A stretch of DNA of 64,000 nt. Origin: Mortierella alpina (taxonomy: Eukaryota > Mortierellomycota > Mortierellomycetes > Mortierellales > Mortierellaceae). The notes below the pieces were generated by a model. The model worked only from the letters and a program-made list of their open reading frames with translations, was not told the origin of the DNA and did no database searches. This document shows positions 24,251-36,300 of the stretch, piece by piece. The position numbers and the translations under genes are program-made. The first letter of the stretch is position 1. Each line of letters begins with the position of its first letter. Location of the stretch: assembly GCA_029449245.1 (NCBI GenBank), contig JANATF010000008.1, positions 1,364,001 through 1,428,000 of the forward strand, read 5' to 3'.

Positions 24251-25052
24251 GCAACACAACTTTCTCAGGACTATATTGATTACCCTCCTTGGATGGGTCT
24301 GAGAGTGGCGGTATCTTTTTTATGCTTGCTTGTATCTTTTTACTATGAATGAGAGGGCGTGCAAATAAAAAGACCTTCACAAATCCATTCGGCGAAACCA
24401 GTGCTGGGCACCTGCTTTGTCTTGAGTGTTTGACTTGTAGCGAAACAGGGGGAAGCAAGTACGGATGTCCTCTTTGGAAGTTTTGCATCATGCGGGCGCA
24501 TATCTAAAGCGACCGATATATATATATACCACGGATAAAGGAGACCTTGCAGCTATGCTGTCGTATACTCGGCAAGCGTTTGTAAATGCAACGTAGACAA
24601 CTGTGCCCAGAGTTGGCATATGAGGGCTTCTCTATGGAAATATCGGGGAATAGGACGCAGAACAGCGGCTCTGTGTCGACCACGCCCTCCCAGATCCTCT
24701 CAGGACCCACATCTCATTAGGTCGGCATATCATAATTACTTTTTTTTGGAGCTCAGAATCTGAGACGAGGCAAACAGGCACCACCCTCAATCGATCGATA
24801 TAAATATGATGTGGGTCCTTGGCTTTGCTCAGCTTTTTTGTTTTCGCCTCTTTTTCTCTGTCTCCCTCTCTCTTTGAATTCGTCATCATCCATCGACTCT
24901 CACCACTCGTCGGTTAACTACCAAGCCCTTTATCCCTTTCTGGCTCTGTATCCTTTTTCATATCATACTCTCCCTCCCTCAAACCGACATTCATACTTCG
25001 CATCTTTGTTGCATTCATCCCAGGCACATCAACATACACACATCAATACAGG
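24251..25052. other. RPS10 3' flank and tetraspanin promoter
   Basis: No gene seen. A TATAAATA lies at 24799-24806, about 250 bases before the tetraspanin ATG, followed by a CT-rich leader (24840-25050). Confidence 0.5.
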
Positions 25053-26432
25053 ATGGCCAACCTACGGAAACTCCAGTATTACTTTTATGCATTCGTTGCC
25101 CTCTACATGCTCACAGGCATCGGAGCTCTCATTCTCGGCAATGTTTGGCTTCAACAATCAGAGGATGGTGCACCAAGAGAAGCTGTGATCTCGAGGGGAA
25201 TCGAACAAGGTACAATACAATTTTTCTTCCAGGTCCACCACCCAGAGAGTGCGACCGGTTTTTTTGTTCGCTCTGTTCCTGGATTTTGTCTGTTCAGGAT
25301 CTGATATGTACCCACCAATTGGCAGCGAAACAGCCAAAGCTCTTGGAAAAAGAGCCTTCTTATGACACTAGAAGAAACTATTGTTGTTCCTCCACGCTGA
25401 GCTTTGTACAAATCTCCCCTACCTCCCCCTCTTCTCGAACTCCACTCCATTGCCCTCTCTTTTTTGTGAAGTGTGTTTTGTGGAATGGCATTGAACACTT
25501 TGTGTTGCCTCACCCCGAGAGAGTTCGCACTCATGGCCTCGGTTATAGTTTGATTTGATTTATTCTAATGGCGCCGGGGATTGGTCCGTCGCACAACCAC
25601 CTGTACGCCAAACGCACATTTGATTTCGTTTCGAACAGGAGTAAAATGACCCGCATGCTGTCGGACACACTGGTTACACACCTCTCCCACATGAAGGGCA
25701 TCCTCTTCACAATGGACGAAGGTTGTAGACATCCTCCTAACCCATACGGTGATGTTAACCTTCTTTTTTCTTCTTCCCCTGTACTAGCCGGCGTTATCAT
25801 TGGTGGATTCGTCGCAGCAACGGGTCTGGTCGGATACTGGGGCGGAGTCGCCCCCGTAAGGCGCAAGAGGTTTTTGCTGGCCTTTATTGTGCTTCTGATC
25901 ACCGTCATGGCCGCAGAGTTGGGACTTGGAGGCGTCATCTGGTTCAAGACCCTGCGTATGCGCAGTCTCTTTGCTACCCAGTGGTTGACATGGCCCGACT
26001 CTCTCAAGGTTGCTTTCCAGGATATGGTACGTCTCTTTGTCCTGCCATCCTGACTCTCTTTTCTCAGTTTGTGTGCAAACCACAGATATGTGGTCTTCTT
26101 AATTGCTGACTAACCCATACATCTATTCTTTTAATTGCTTTTAGACAAGTCTTTCAGGATATGGACAGTGCTGCGGATATGAGTACCGCGAGCATGTCGT
26201 TAGTGCGGGCGGGTGTGCAGCAGCAACAGCCAACTTCCCAGGATGCGAAGAGAAGGTCTCTGCTTTCGCTGATGGATATCTGCGCAAGCTGTATACCTCG
26301 CTTTTCGGGTTCACGGTCGTCAACGTCATTTGCTTTGTGAGCGCTGTGATCTTGGTCCAGGCTCGCAACGACGAGGAGCGGTATATTCGCATTGGCAGGA
26401 AGGAAGGCAGGACCTACACCAACTCCATTTAG
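25053..26432 (+). CDS. Tetraspanin-like four-helix membrane protein
   Basis: Plasma-membrane or endomembrane organiser of the tetraspanin type. Three exons (25053-25209, 25788-26026, 26145-26432) give 227 residues. Helix 1 is YFYAFVALYMLTGIGALILG (residues ~10-30), helix 2 GVIIGGFVAATGLVGYWGG, helix 3 FLLAFIVLLITVMAAELGLG, then a ~75-residue extracellular loop, and helix 4 FGFTVVNVICFVSAVILVQA. The loop has the diagnostic CCG (GYGQCCGYEY) plus two further Cys (GGCAAA, FPGCEE) that could form the second disulfide. The C-tail is short and polar. The first intron is 578 nt; a peptide-like stretch inside it (about 25645-25722) could be an alternative exon but no acceptor is in phase. No N-terminal signal is needed as helix 1 acts as anchor. 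It converges on TRM7. Confidence 0.85.
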
Positions 26433-26655
26433 AACAAACGTTTCTTCTTTTGCCTTTCCAACCCATTTCGCATTCTCTCTCTTCAAAAACAAAAAAAAAA
26501 AAAGCAAAACAAAGCAGAATTTCTTTGCACATCAAGTTATAGACATCCACCTTTCTTCTGTATCATATACCATCTCTTTGTCAACAAATGGAGAGATTTC
26601 CAACCCTATATATTTCATACTCAATGCATATATCCATTATCTAAATTACAGGCGA

Positions 26656-28330
26656 CTACTTTTTTGACATTTGTTCATTGAAGAAACCCTTGCGTTTCTT
26701 CTCCATGGCGCTGAGATAAGGGGCCGTGATTGGCATTTGGACTGGGGCAAGGACCTTGTAATCCTCATTACCAGTATCAGGCAAAGCATAGGTCATATCC
26801 GAGTCGAAGCCGCTAAATGACATAAAACAGCATTTTGGAGCAATTAGCGCTGGAAAACAGTAACTCCTGCCGAAGCGCACTAGTTTCGAAGGGAAGGGGG
26901 CTTCGCCTACCTGAGATCTCCACATGCAAGGAAAGGAACAATTGTCCTGTTCGATCGACCTTGAGCATCGGTGGGCGCTAAGCAAAACGACATCCGTGTA
27001 TATTTGAACATTAGTATGTTGTTTCTAATGCCAAGGACGACTTCTCACACCCATCACATAGTCGTAAAGTTTGGCCTACCGAGATCAAGCATGGGGTCGC
27101 CCATGTTAGGCACATAGTCCTTTGGCGGGGTATAGTCCTGGCACACGATAAAGGCCTCTGATAGGATCCAAGCAAAAAAAAGTAGAGACATACAAAGGTC
27201 AGTTTTCTCCATATGTCGCTATATGCAAGTGAGCATGGGAAGACTCGATTATGTACGAGAAAGGTGCAAGGCACTGACCAATACTAGAGTTTCTGGAACT
27301 CCTGGGTTTGCTGCAGGTGACTTTTGGGAAGAAGACTTTGAGTTGCGTATAGAGCAATGTGATATCCTTGCCTCTGAAGATCTTTGCAACAAAAGACCCG
27401 CCAGGACGGAGGACATGAGTTGTGATGTTGAGTGCCGCCAAGAGAAGCTGTGCTTGGATGTACTCGTCCATGTCGTGAAGTCCCGTCACTATTCATAAAG
27501 AGGTGGGGCATTAGTCAACTTTGTTGATCTAAAACGTAAACCGCACGCAAAAGGTCCAGACGACAAAATGGAGGCAGGAGTGTCCATCTTACCATCAGGT
27601 GCTCCATCGCAGACGACAATGTCAGCCTTCTCTCCATCAAAGTACGAGATGATTTGATCCGCCGTAGACTGCTTGGTGATGTCGCCTTGCAACTGAATGA
27701 CACCTGGTAATGGCGCCTGTAAAAAAACGACAAAGTATCATGAGCTCCAGTGGATCTTGGATACGCCAGCTTCTAGAAATCGACGCTTATATTCGAACTC
27801 ACCATGGCCTGCAGATCAACTGCGACAATCTTGGCTTCATCGCCTTCCTTTTGATTCTCTCTACAAAGTACCAGGAAGGTGAAAAAGAGTTAAAGATTGA
27901 TTACGGAATGGGCGGCAAGACAAAGACGCAAATTGCCTTACACTAGCTTCTTGCTCAGCACTTGAGACCAACTTCCTGGGGCAGCACAGAGATCTACGGC
28001 CTTTGTTACGCCTAAAGATTGGGACCGGCGCGAACGATGAGTGGTAGCTCGCCTGGTGGACACCTCTAGCTATCTGCGGCACCTTACCTTCCAGGAGATT
28101 GAACTCCTCATCCACCTGCATCAGTTTGAAGGCACTACGAGCTCTCCAGCCTTGCTCCTTAGCCATGCGGTAGTACACATCGCGCTTATCTTTACTCGAC
28201 TTTCCCTAAGAAGTCCAAGAACATAGGGAGACCAATGAACGTCAGGAGAGACTCCCATGAAGGCTCACTGAGCATGCCTCTTTGATGAGGCTGTCCCCAT
28301 TTGATTCCCGTTTCGAAGGATGTATACCAT
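26656..28330 (-). CDS. TRM7: tRNA 2'-O-ribose methyltransferase TRM7 (FTSJ1)
   Basis: SAM-dependent enzyme that 2'-O-methylates positions 32 and 34 of the tRNA anticodon loop. Nine exons (28330-28328, 28205-28088, 28011-27942, 27860-27803, 27716-27593, 27488-27279, 27157-27080, 26977-26911, 26812-26656) close to 294 residues. Landmarks: [20 protein letters not shown], the SAM motif [49 protein letters not shown], and the C-terminal GFDSD-TY-LP box typical of TRM7. The K-D-K-E catalytic set is present. The first coding exon is the bare ATG: frame upstream of GGA is closed by a TAG that is the acceptor, and ATG|GTATAC at 28328 is the only in-phase donor with an ATG. SMN starts 172 bases away on the other strand. 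Confidence 0.93.
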
Positions 28331-28502
28331 GATGCGTCTTGTTGCAGAGTGATGAGGACTGTGGAGGAGCGACAAAGGGTGCGTTGAGGTTGGGAAGACC
28401 GTTTGTTGACAATTTGAGTGGCTTGCCAATCGCTATTTGCTGTGCCTCGCGCTGCGTTGCAGAGTGCCTCTTTGCTCTCAGCAACTGCCACTCCAACTCG
28501 CC
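28331..28502. promoter_or_regulatory. Bidirectional promoter of TRM7 and SMN
   Basis: Only 172 bases separate the two divergent start codons, so both leaders and a shared promoter must fit here. I see no TATA box. Both products act in RNA metabolism. Confidence 0.6.
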
Positions 28503-30075
28503 ATGACAGAGGAACAATCAGCGCAGCACCACGAGGAGAATTGGGAATATGAGGAGGAAGAGGAGGACAATGCAGTAGAGTATGATGAAGGCGAGGAGGA
28601 GTATGACGGCAACGACGACAGCGTTGAATTGGGCGACGAAATCGCATTGGTAAACGACCGCGTGTTACCGTCGTTCGCATGACCGTCTCGCGACCATTCC
28701 TCACAGAACTAACGTATTGGTCTACCGCATCGCTGCATTCCGCATAATAGACACATGAGGAGATATGGGATGATACTGCCTTGATTGAAGCTTGGGATGC
28801 TGCCGTGAAACAATACGAGGCAAGTTCAAGCTCGGTTTGCTTTCGCCTATCCAGTTTCATCGAAGCAAAGGATCAAGTACTTATCCTTCGTTAATCGTTT
28901 ACGCTGTTAGGTATATCATAGTAAAGGGACATCGGAGGACAAGGCGCCAAAGTATGATTGTCATGGACGATGCACACCCCTTATCAGACTATTCGTATTG
29001 GCACCAACTAATATGCTTTCCCTTCGCTATGTCATCTAGAATAACAACGAGCAACAGCAAGAGTAAACTCACAGAGAGCGAAGCGTCATGTTCACTTGCA
29101 AAACGAGCGAAGCTCAGCAATGGTCAAGGAGTAGCAAGCAGTAATCGCGATCTCGACACCGCGGAGGCTATAGTAGCAGACCTGGGACCAGCATTAGGCA
29201 GTAAGGATAAGGATGCACCAATAGCGCGAGCGCAGCCTACACAAAAGACATCTGAATTCTCTGTCACCGAAAGGAAACCGAGCTTTAGAAAGGCCGACAA
29301 GGTTGGTCTCAATCATCATAAGGATCAGTGGCAGGATTCTAACAAGCAGAAAGGGTCCTCGACCACTCGCCATACACCTGCAACCGCAAAGACGAAAGCC
29401 GGAGCGCCTCCCTCAAAATCTACTACCGCAGCCACACTTCCACCAGTAGATGCAGCAACTATCGCCTATTACCAAGGCCTGGGATATTATTACGACCCCT
29501 CGTATGGCTCCACTGGTCAGGCGAGCGAGGCAGCTACGGATGAACAAGTGCAGCCAGATCACGCTACTCCTGCATCTAAAACTCGAGCCAAAAATAGGCA
29601 GTCGGCTCCATCATCGTCGAGTACTCAGCCCGGTCCATACGACTTGGGAGCAGTGCCTTCCACCAGCGCCCACCACCCCTACCACCCTCATGGATTTTAC
29701 GCAGGATACCCGTCCCATATACCCGCAGGAGCAACAGCAGCATCTGCTACCGGAGGAGGATATACGACGGCAAGTGCGCCAGGCACGCCGCACCCATGGA
29801 TGGCATTTGGAGCTGGGGCTGGATCAAGGCCAGCGCCATTTGGGCAGGGATTTGCTTCCCCAGGAACAGCTCCTCGGTATCCAGTAGGCATGGGCATGGG
29901 TATGGGCATGGGAATGATGCCACCTCCCAATCCGTCTCACCCTCTGCCGCCGCTTTCTCAACAGGCGGGCCAGTTCTCAGCGTCAGGGATGGATGATGAG
30001 GCTTTGAGCAACTTGATCATGGCATGGTATTTTTCAGGGTACTACACAGGACTCTACCAGAGTCAGCGGAGGTGA
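28503..30075 (+). CDS. SMN1: Survival motor neuron (SMN) homologue without a visible Tudor domain
   Basis: Core of the SMN-Gemin complex that loads Sm rings on spliceosomal snRNAs. Four exons (28503-28649, 28751-28819, 28911-28951, 29040-30075) give 430 residues. The N-terminus is acidic; exon 2 encodes the Gemin2-binding helix (HEEIWDDTALIEAWDAAVKQ), and the C-terminus has the YG box LSNLIMAWYFSGYYTGLYQ preceded by a Pro-rich stretch (MMPPPNPSHPLPPLSQ). Between them are ~300 residues of Ser/Ala/Lys-rich disorder with one YYQGLGYYYDPSYG element; no Tudor core is recognisable. Intron 2 is GC-AG: GAG|GCAAGT to CTGTTAG. This choice joins VYHSKGTSEDKAPK directly after the Gemin2 helix, and every alternative tested hits a stop. 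Fission yeast Smn1 also lacks a Tudor domain. Confidence 0.88.
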
Positions 30076-30721
30076 CAGTCTCACACATGGCGATTGTCGT
30101 GATAGTTCTTACTTTGCTCAACGGTTGAAATCAGCTCAATGCAGTAGTGAGAGGAATGTGACATGGCGAAAATAGACAAACGGATATCGAAGACCCGGTG
30201 TCACGCTCTCGTTGTTGCTTTGAGTGAGTGGTGTCAACCTTGTTGCCCGATGTGATCTTGGAATGCTCACTCTTTTGTTGGCCGGCTGGAACGACACAAC
30301 ATCCTTGGCGCCAGCGACCAAAACGACAAAAAATACATCAAAAAAAATGAGCGCTCCCGCCAAATTTCATGTTTACCTTGACAAGAAAAGACCAAACCAA
30401 ACCAAAAAAAAAGCCATAAAAGCCGAATGTCACAGCTTCAATGCCTCTCCATCTTCAATCAGTTTTCCCACATCATTTGCTTGCTTTTCGTTTTCCATTG
30501 CTCCATTGTTAATTTGTCTGACTTTTGTACTCTGCATTCACCTTTTGATTCATAATTCACCTATACCACCTTGCACTAATAGACTCTATCTCTAACGACC
30601 TTTATACCCCTGAGCAATACCACCATTTGACCACTTCTTCATACTTTTCACTTTTCCTTCCCCATCTGAAACGCTTTCCTTCCCTTCTGCACACAACAAA
30701 GAAACGCTACCTCACACCACC
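30076..30721. other. SMN 3' flank and promoter of the ankyrin gene
   Basis: No gene seen. The half next to 30721 is strongly CT-rich leader sequence. Confidence 0.5.
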
Positions 30722-32745
30722 ATGTTTGAACAAAAGTCTCAGCGATTGATGGCAGCGTGCGCCGAAGGCAACCTCGAGCTTGTAAACAGGATAGCATCAA
30801 AGTTCGAAAGTCCAGAGGAGCTCTGCGAGGCAGAGCCTTCAACAGGATACACACCGCTGATGTTGGCAGCACGGCATGGACATCTGGACGTTGTCGAGGC
30901 GCTCATCCGACTAGGCCACGATAGTACCGAGATTTCAAGGGTAAGGCACAGTCCGAGGGTTGTGAGGAACAAATTGGTTTGCGTGTGTGTTCAGATGCAG
31001 GGCAGGAACGGAGTCTACAAGGAGTAGGCGAAGGATGGAGGGGGGAGGGCATTCGGCTGGAGACCGCGTGGACAGCCGTGCATTGAGTGTTGCGTATCTA
31101 AAACCATTGCAATTAATTCGTGCGACCATCCACTCCTGGCATGTGCGTGTGCGCACATACATAGCGGTTCCTTTTTTGAGTTATATGAACTGCACATCGC
31201 CCAAAGGTTGCTGTACAGGGTATGCTGTAATGACGGCCACAGCCTTCTGGTGCATGCATGTGGTGTATTTATATCGTTGTGCTCCTTCAGAGCAAAGAAC
31301 GACTTGGGCTAGGAGAATTGAGTTGGGTGCAGTACATATCGGACGTTTTGGAGTGGAGATACAGTCTCTTGGCCTTTTCAAAAGAGGCGTGCACTGTAGA
31401 CTATTCTTTCACCTCGGGCTTGAGTTCTGTTCAGGAAAACCGAAAAAAAAAGAGAGCGCTTGAGAGCAATGGTGCTCCAGGAATAGGTTTTTTTTTCTTC
31501 GTCTGCATCTCGATCCCAGACTGGAGAAAGCCAAGTTTCGGCATAGTTGAGAGCAGTTTTGTTAACTATTTGTAAGAGTACTAACCGACAATGAACCCTT
31601 GCATCCTTCTCCTGCGGCTCGGATGGCGCTTCCCCCTCTCCCCCCTTCGAATAGGACCCGTTGAACAACAATGTCCTGATGGTCACGGCAGAGCACGGCC
31701 ATTTGGCCGTCTTTGAGCTCTATGCCAACAAGTTCCCCCGCTCGGTCCAGATGTCAAACAAGCAAGGATGGAGTCCATTGACAGCTGCTGCTCGTTACGG
31801 CGTCACTAGCATGGTCGAGGTATGAGGCTAGAGTCTGTCTGTCTTCTATGAAGCTTCGTGTGTTATTTTTTTTAACTCACATGCCAACTTTTTTTGACGT
31901 GGTATGTAGATAGTGCTCAGTCTCGGCGCAGATCTTAACCATCGCGACGATGAGGGAAGCACGGCGCTGCACCAGTAAGAACAGCAATGCGAATTGGCTT
32001 TGGCAGATGAGCCCTTGCCTGTTGTTTGGTATTCATTATTGAGGCCCCCCCTTACTCACTGGCGCTTCTGTTTACGTTCAATTAGTGCCGCGGCCTATGG
32101 ACACTTGCAGGTATGTTAACAGCTACCTTCAAAAGCAGCGCGCGTCTCTGGGTCGAGTGACATCCGTTGTGAACGCGCTTTTTTACTGACAATCATCACT
32201 CCATGTCAACTAGACGATAACACTTTTGATTGAGCGAGGAAGCAGTGCTACTATCAAGAACAATGGCGGCTGGACCGCTGTGGACTTTGCTTACTCCGAC
32301 AAGGTTTCAGCACACATGGAAGGTATGGGCCTACATCTCTCTACATAACAGCTGCTTTCAGCCATGATCGTGTCTGTAACATCTGTAACAACGAGGAAAG
32401 CAGTATCTCACAGGACATTGTGTTTCGTCTTTCCGTATAGATTGTTGGCGATCGCTTGGCAGGTCCTTGACATCGTCTCCATCATCGTTTTCGTCCCTTT
32501 ACTCGGCGAGCGGGCAGGACCCGACTCAGAACACTCTGTCAGTCTCACCGACGGCGCTGTCGCTGTCGAATGGCTTGCCAACGCCTCTCTCCAGCGCTGG
32601 CCGGAAGGAGTCCTGGGCAAGTCTCAGCAACGGGCCGCTGTCACCGATCCTGGCCACGATCTCGGGCGCCACCTCGCCGCGACTTGTGCCGTCGAATGCC
32701 TGGTCAGAGTTCAAACGGGTGGTGGTGAAGCAGCAGCTGCATTAG
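30722..32745 (+). CDS. Small ankyrin-repeat protein
   Basis: Protein-interaction protein of about four to five ankyrin repeats; partner unknown. Six exons (30722-30940, 31655-31819, 31910-31974, 32086-32110, 32214-32322, 32441-32745) give 295 residues. Repeats visible: TGYTPLMLAARHGHLDVVEA (~41-60), NNNVLMVTAEHGHLAVFELY, QGWSPLTAAARYGVTSMVEI, EGSTALHHAAAYGHLQTITL and GGWTAVDFAYSDKVSAHMED. The last 95 residues are Ser/Pro/Leu-rich and disordered. Repeat continuity across every junction supports the exon model. Intron 1 is 714 nt, far longer than the others, and exon 4 is only 25 nt. The layout resembles small fungal ankyrin proteins of unknown role; no further domain is seen. Confidence 0.88.
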
Positions 32746-33360
32746 TGGTGCGGGTCACCTATGCAGAACGAAAATAGATGAATCGCTGTGAGCGGATCGC
32801 CCGGGCACCGACAGTGCTGTTGAGGCCCCGAAAATATCATACACAGAGAGGATACGCTAGCTTGGTGCCAAACTGCAGGTCGATGAAGATGGGAAGGACA
32901 GGGGTGTGCGATGACGGTGCTGCCCAGGCAGCCCAAGGCAGCCTGAGCTGACTTGAGCTGAGGCAAACATGAAGGCTAAAAAGAAGAGAGCTGGACCATC
33001 AGTGAGCCCTTTTTTCATTCATAGGATCCACATAAATAAATGCCTTGCAGCATTGTGCAGCCGTTGAAATAGACTCTGGTTGTCCTGCTCCAACCTAGGT
33101 CGACTGCACAAAGCACATCCGCCTTTATAGCCGACCCTCGTCTGCTCCTCGTCCCCCCTTCCTTTCTCTCTTTCCCTCCTTGCATCCATCCCTGCATCCA
33201 TCGCTGCATCCATCCTTGCATCCCTTCCCTTCCCTTCCCATCCGGTCCCTTCCTCTGCCTCTATCCTCTTCCTCAACCTCAGCGCCATCCCCTCCTCTCC
33301 GCACTGCGATCATCCGCCCACTGAGACCACTCGTACCTCTCTGTCGCACAGCATAGCAAG
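32746..33360. other. Promoter and leader of the TBC gene
   Basis: No gene seen. A minisatellite with a 12-bp unit, TGCATCCATCC(C/G/T), is repeated a little over three times at 33181-33220, inside a long CT-rich leader. Confidence 0.5.
33181..33220 (+). repeat. 12-bp tandem repeat in the TBC gene leader
   Basis: Units TGCATCCATCCC, TGCATCCATCGC, TGCATCCATCCT and a partial TGCATCCC follow each other without spacing. Confidence 0.8.
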
Positions 33361-36300
33361 ATGATGGCGAACAAGCGCGTCTCATACTCTTCAGATGGCG
33401 ACGGCCAGGACTACGACCCCATCGACAACTATGGATCCGCCTCGGACTACGAGGAAGAGCCCCGTCCTGCACAGGGCCCCCATCCCACTGCCCTCGACAA
33501 GCTCAACAACCACCACGATCACCTTGACGATTCCGACCACGATGAGGTCCATAGCCCCAGCAGCCATGTCCAAGTTATACAGAGCGCGCACCCGTCGTCC
33601 GTGGCCCTGCCAGAGAGTCCAGTCTCAACCAGGGGTCGCGACTCGTTCCTGGAGCGCTCGGTTCGCAGCTCCAACCCTCCCTCGCCCACGTCCTCTAGAG
33701 GCCAGTCCAGCTACACGTTCGAGAGCCGACTCTCGGTCAACAGCGTCAAAGGACCCACTGCAACCCGTCAAGACGAGAATCACTCCCCTGCCACTTTAAC
33801 TCCTGGAGCCGACGCGCTCGCCCTTGCAAAAGAGACAGCTCTAATCGAGGACCCAAGAAACTCGTGGGAGGAGAACGACAGTGACGATGCCTCGTACCCT
33901 GCCGCCGCCTATGATTATGGACAGGAGTCAGAAAGCTCAGAGGAGGACGAGTATGAGGAGCGGCCTCGTAGCCACCAGCAGCAACAGCCACATCAACACA
34001 CCGTCCAGGAGGCTCAAGCGCATCAGGAAAAGGAGCACGCCTACGAGCAGGACCCGTCGGATTACTCAGAGGACGAATACGACCACCAACCCAAAGCCCG
34101 TGCCCCTGTCCAGTCCGATGCGCCCCACCGTGAGCATGATGCCCATGATACCGTTTCACTAGGTCGATCCTCAGCGGAGAGTTTCGATAGGCGTTCGTCT
34201 TACGAGGAGGATCGGCCTGTAGGAGAACAACATAGCCATGTCCATGTCGACGGTCCAGTGTATGCAAGCGACAGCGACAGCGATGACGGCAGACTGCACC
34301 ACAGCGAGCCTGACCATGGCCACCTTGATGTTCCTCAGGAGCAACCCGAGGCTTTCTACGACGATCTGGGCGAGCAGCCCCCTAACGCAGACATGTTTTC
34401 AGCCGCTGCCGATCACCGCGCGTCCATGAACTCTGCAAAGTCTTTCTCGAGCCATACGAAGCATCATTCATTCGGATACGAAGATCGACAGGCTGCACAC
34501 GAGGAGCCTTCAGAGTCCGAATCCGAGTCCTCAGAGTCAGAACCAGAGCAGCCGTTTGTGCCAGCTCCCAGCTCACACCCAGCATCAACGCCGCCTCCAA
34601 TCCCCACAAAATCACGCCCGACCTCGGCATTCTCCCTGGCATCCCTCTCCACGCCTGGATCGCCGATCCACACGCGTGCGATGGCTGCCCCGGTTGCTGA
34701 GCATGTTGAGGTCCAGAAAGAGCCTGCGCCTATTGCCGCGGTGGTCCCCATGGCGGAAGTGGTTCCATTACCCTCGGCCCCTGCAGCAGCAGTAGCAGCA
34801 GTAGCAGCAGCAGCAACACCACCACCATCGGTGCCAGAACCTGCAGCCGATACACTTGTTCTGCCGCAATCCCCATTGATTGTGGATACTGTCTCTCAAA
34901 AGTCGACGTCCTCGACTTCGTCCTTGGATCAAAGACAGAAACGCTACTCATCGGGCAGTGATACTTCTGGCACCTCAATTGATCTGCACTCACCCACCAC
35001 CACCAAGAATCATCTCAAGACAGTGCCACCAAACGCCTTCACTCGCAGCCTCTCAAACGCCTCCATGTCACGAGAGTCCAACAACAGTCTTGAGAAGCAG
35101 AGACCGATCTCGTATGCCACAGTGTTTTCTGATGCAGAGCTAAACGACGTCAACCTCATGGATGAGCCTCTGAACGAGCAGCGTGCTAGTGTGGTGGTGC
35201 CTCGTACACCCGTCACTCCTTCAGGATTCGGCTTCCCGTCCAGCTTCTTTGGTGGCGCTCGTTCTCACCCGATAGTCCAACAGCAGCAGCACCAGCTGCA
35301 GAAGGAGCAGGCCACTGAGCAGCAGGCCCAGTCTGTGGCTGCTGCCGCACCTGCACCAGTCGTCCCTCCATCACCAACCGAGACGCGTGCCCGTAGCACG
35401 TCCATCAGTGCCATTGCCAGCTCTATCCAGGGAGCATTCAGTCGTGGCTTCTCGTCCCAGAATCAGCCTCCTGTGCCCCCGCTTCCCAGGACACCAAGCC
35501 AGATCAGCCAGCGCGCCTCTAACGTCGGGGCGTCCCCAGCTCACATGGCACTGGATCGTCGATTCTCCAGCAACAGAAGCAATGCCTCCGACAGAGCGTC
35601 CACAATTTCCAACATGACGAACGACTCTAACATGGATCTGCTTTTGGCAAGACTGGAGGCTCAGAATGAATTGCTGGTCAAGGATTCCAAGAGACGCGCC
35701 ACAACAGAGTCGGAAATGGATCGCGCCATTGGTCATGCCAAGGAGGAATCTCCAGGAGAGGATGTTGACTGGGGTAAGTTTGCGTGCTCTATCGTACCAC
35801 TCCAACGAGTCGTGAGATGCCATCGATGCAACAAAAGCTTATGATTTGATGCTATGACAATATCTTAGATTACTGGGGAGCTCTGATGCACGATTACAAC
35901 GCTGTTGTCAAGAGAAACCCCAAGCAGCTTACGACCATGATCCAGAAGGGTGTTCCATCGGCCCTCCGAGGTTTGATCTGGCAGCTACTAGCAAAATCAA
36001 AGGATACCCAATTGGAGGCCACTTATGCAGAGCTGCTCAAGTCCACCAGTTCCCATGAGAAGCAGATTACGCGCGACATGAGCCGCACCTTCCCGAACCA
36101 TGAGTACTTCCAAGCAGACGGCGTCGGACAAGAGGCATTGTTCAATGTGGTCAAGGCGTACAGTTTGTACGATACTGAGGTCGGATACTGCCAGGGCCTG
36201 AGCTTTGTTGTCGGTCCGCTCCTGCTTAACGTAAGCTGAGGAAGAGGGAGAAAAAAAACAAACATTGGATATAGGGCGGAGATTTCATGCAAACTTGGGT

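Noticed and set aside
30987-31575. Open frames inside the first ankyrin intron
   Set aside because: The flanking ankyrin repeats join exactly without them and the translations have no homology.
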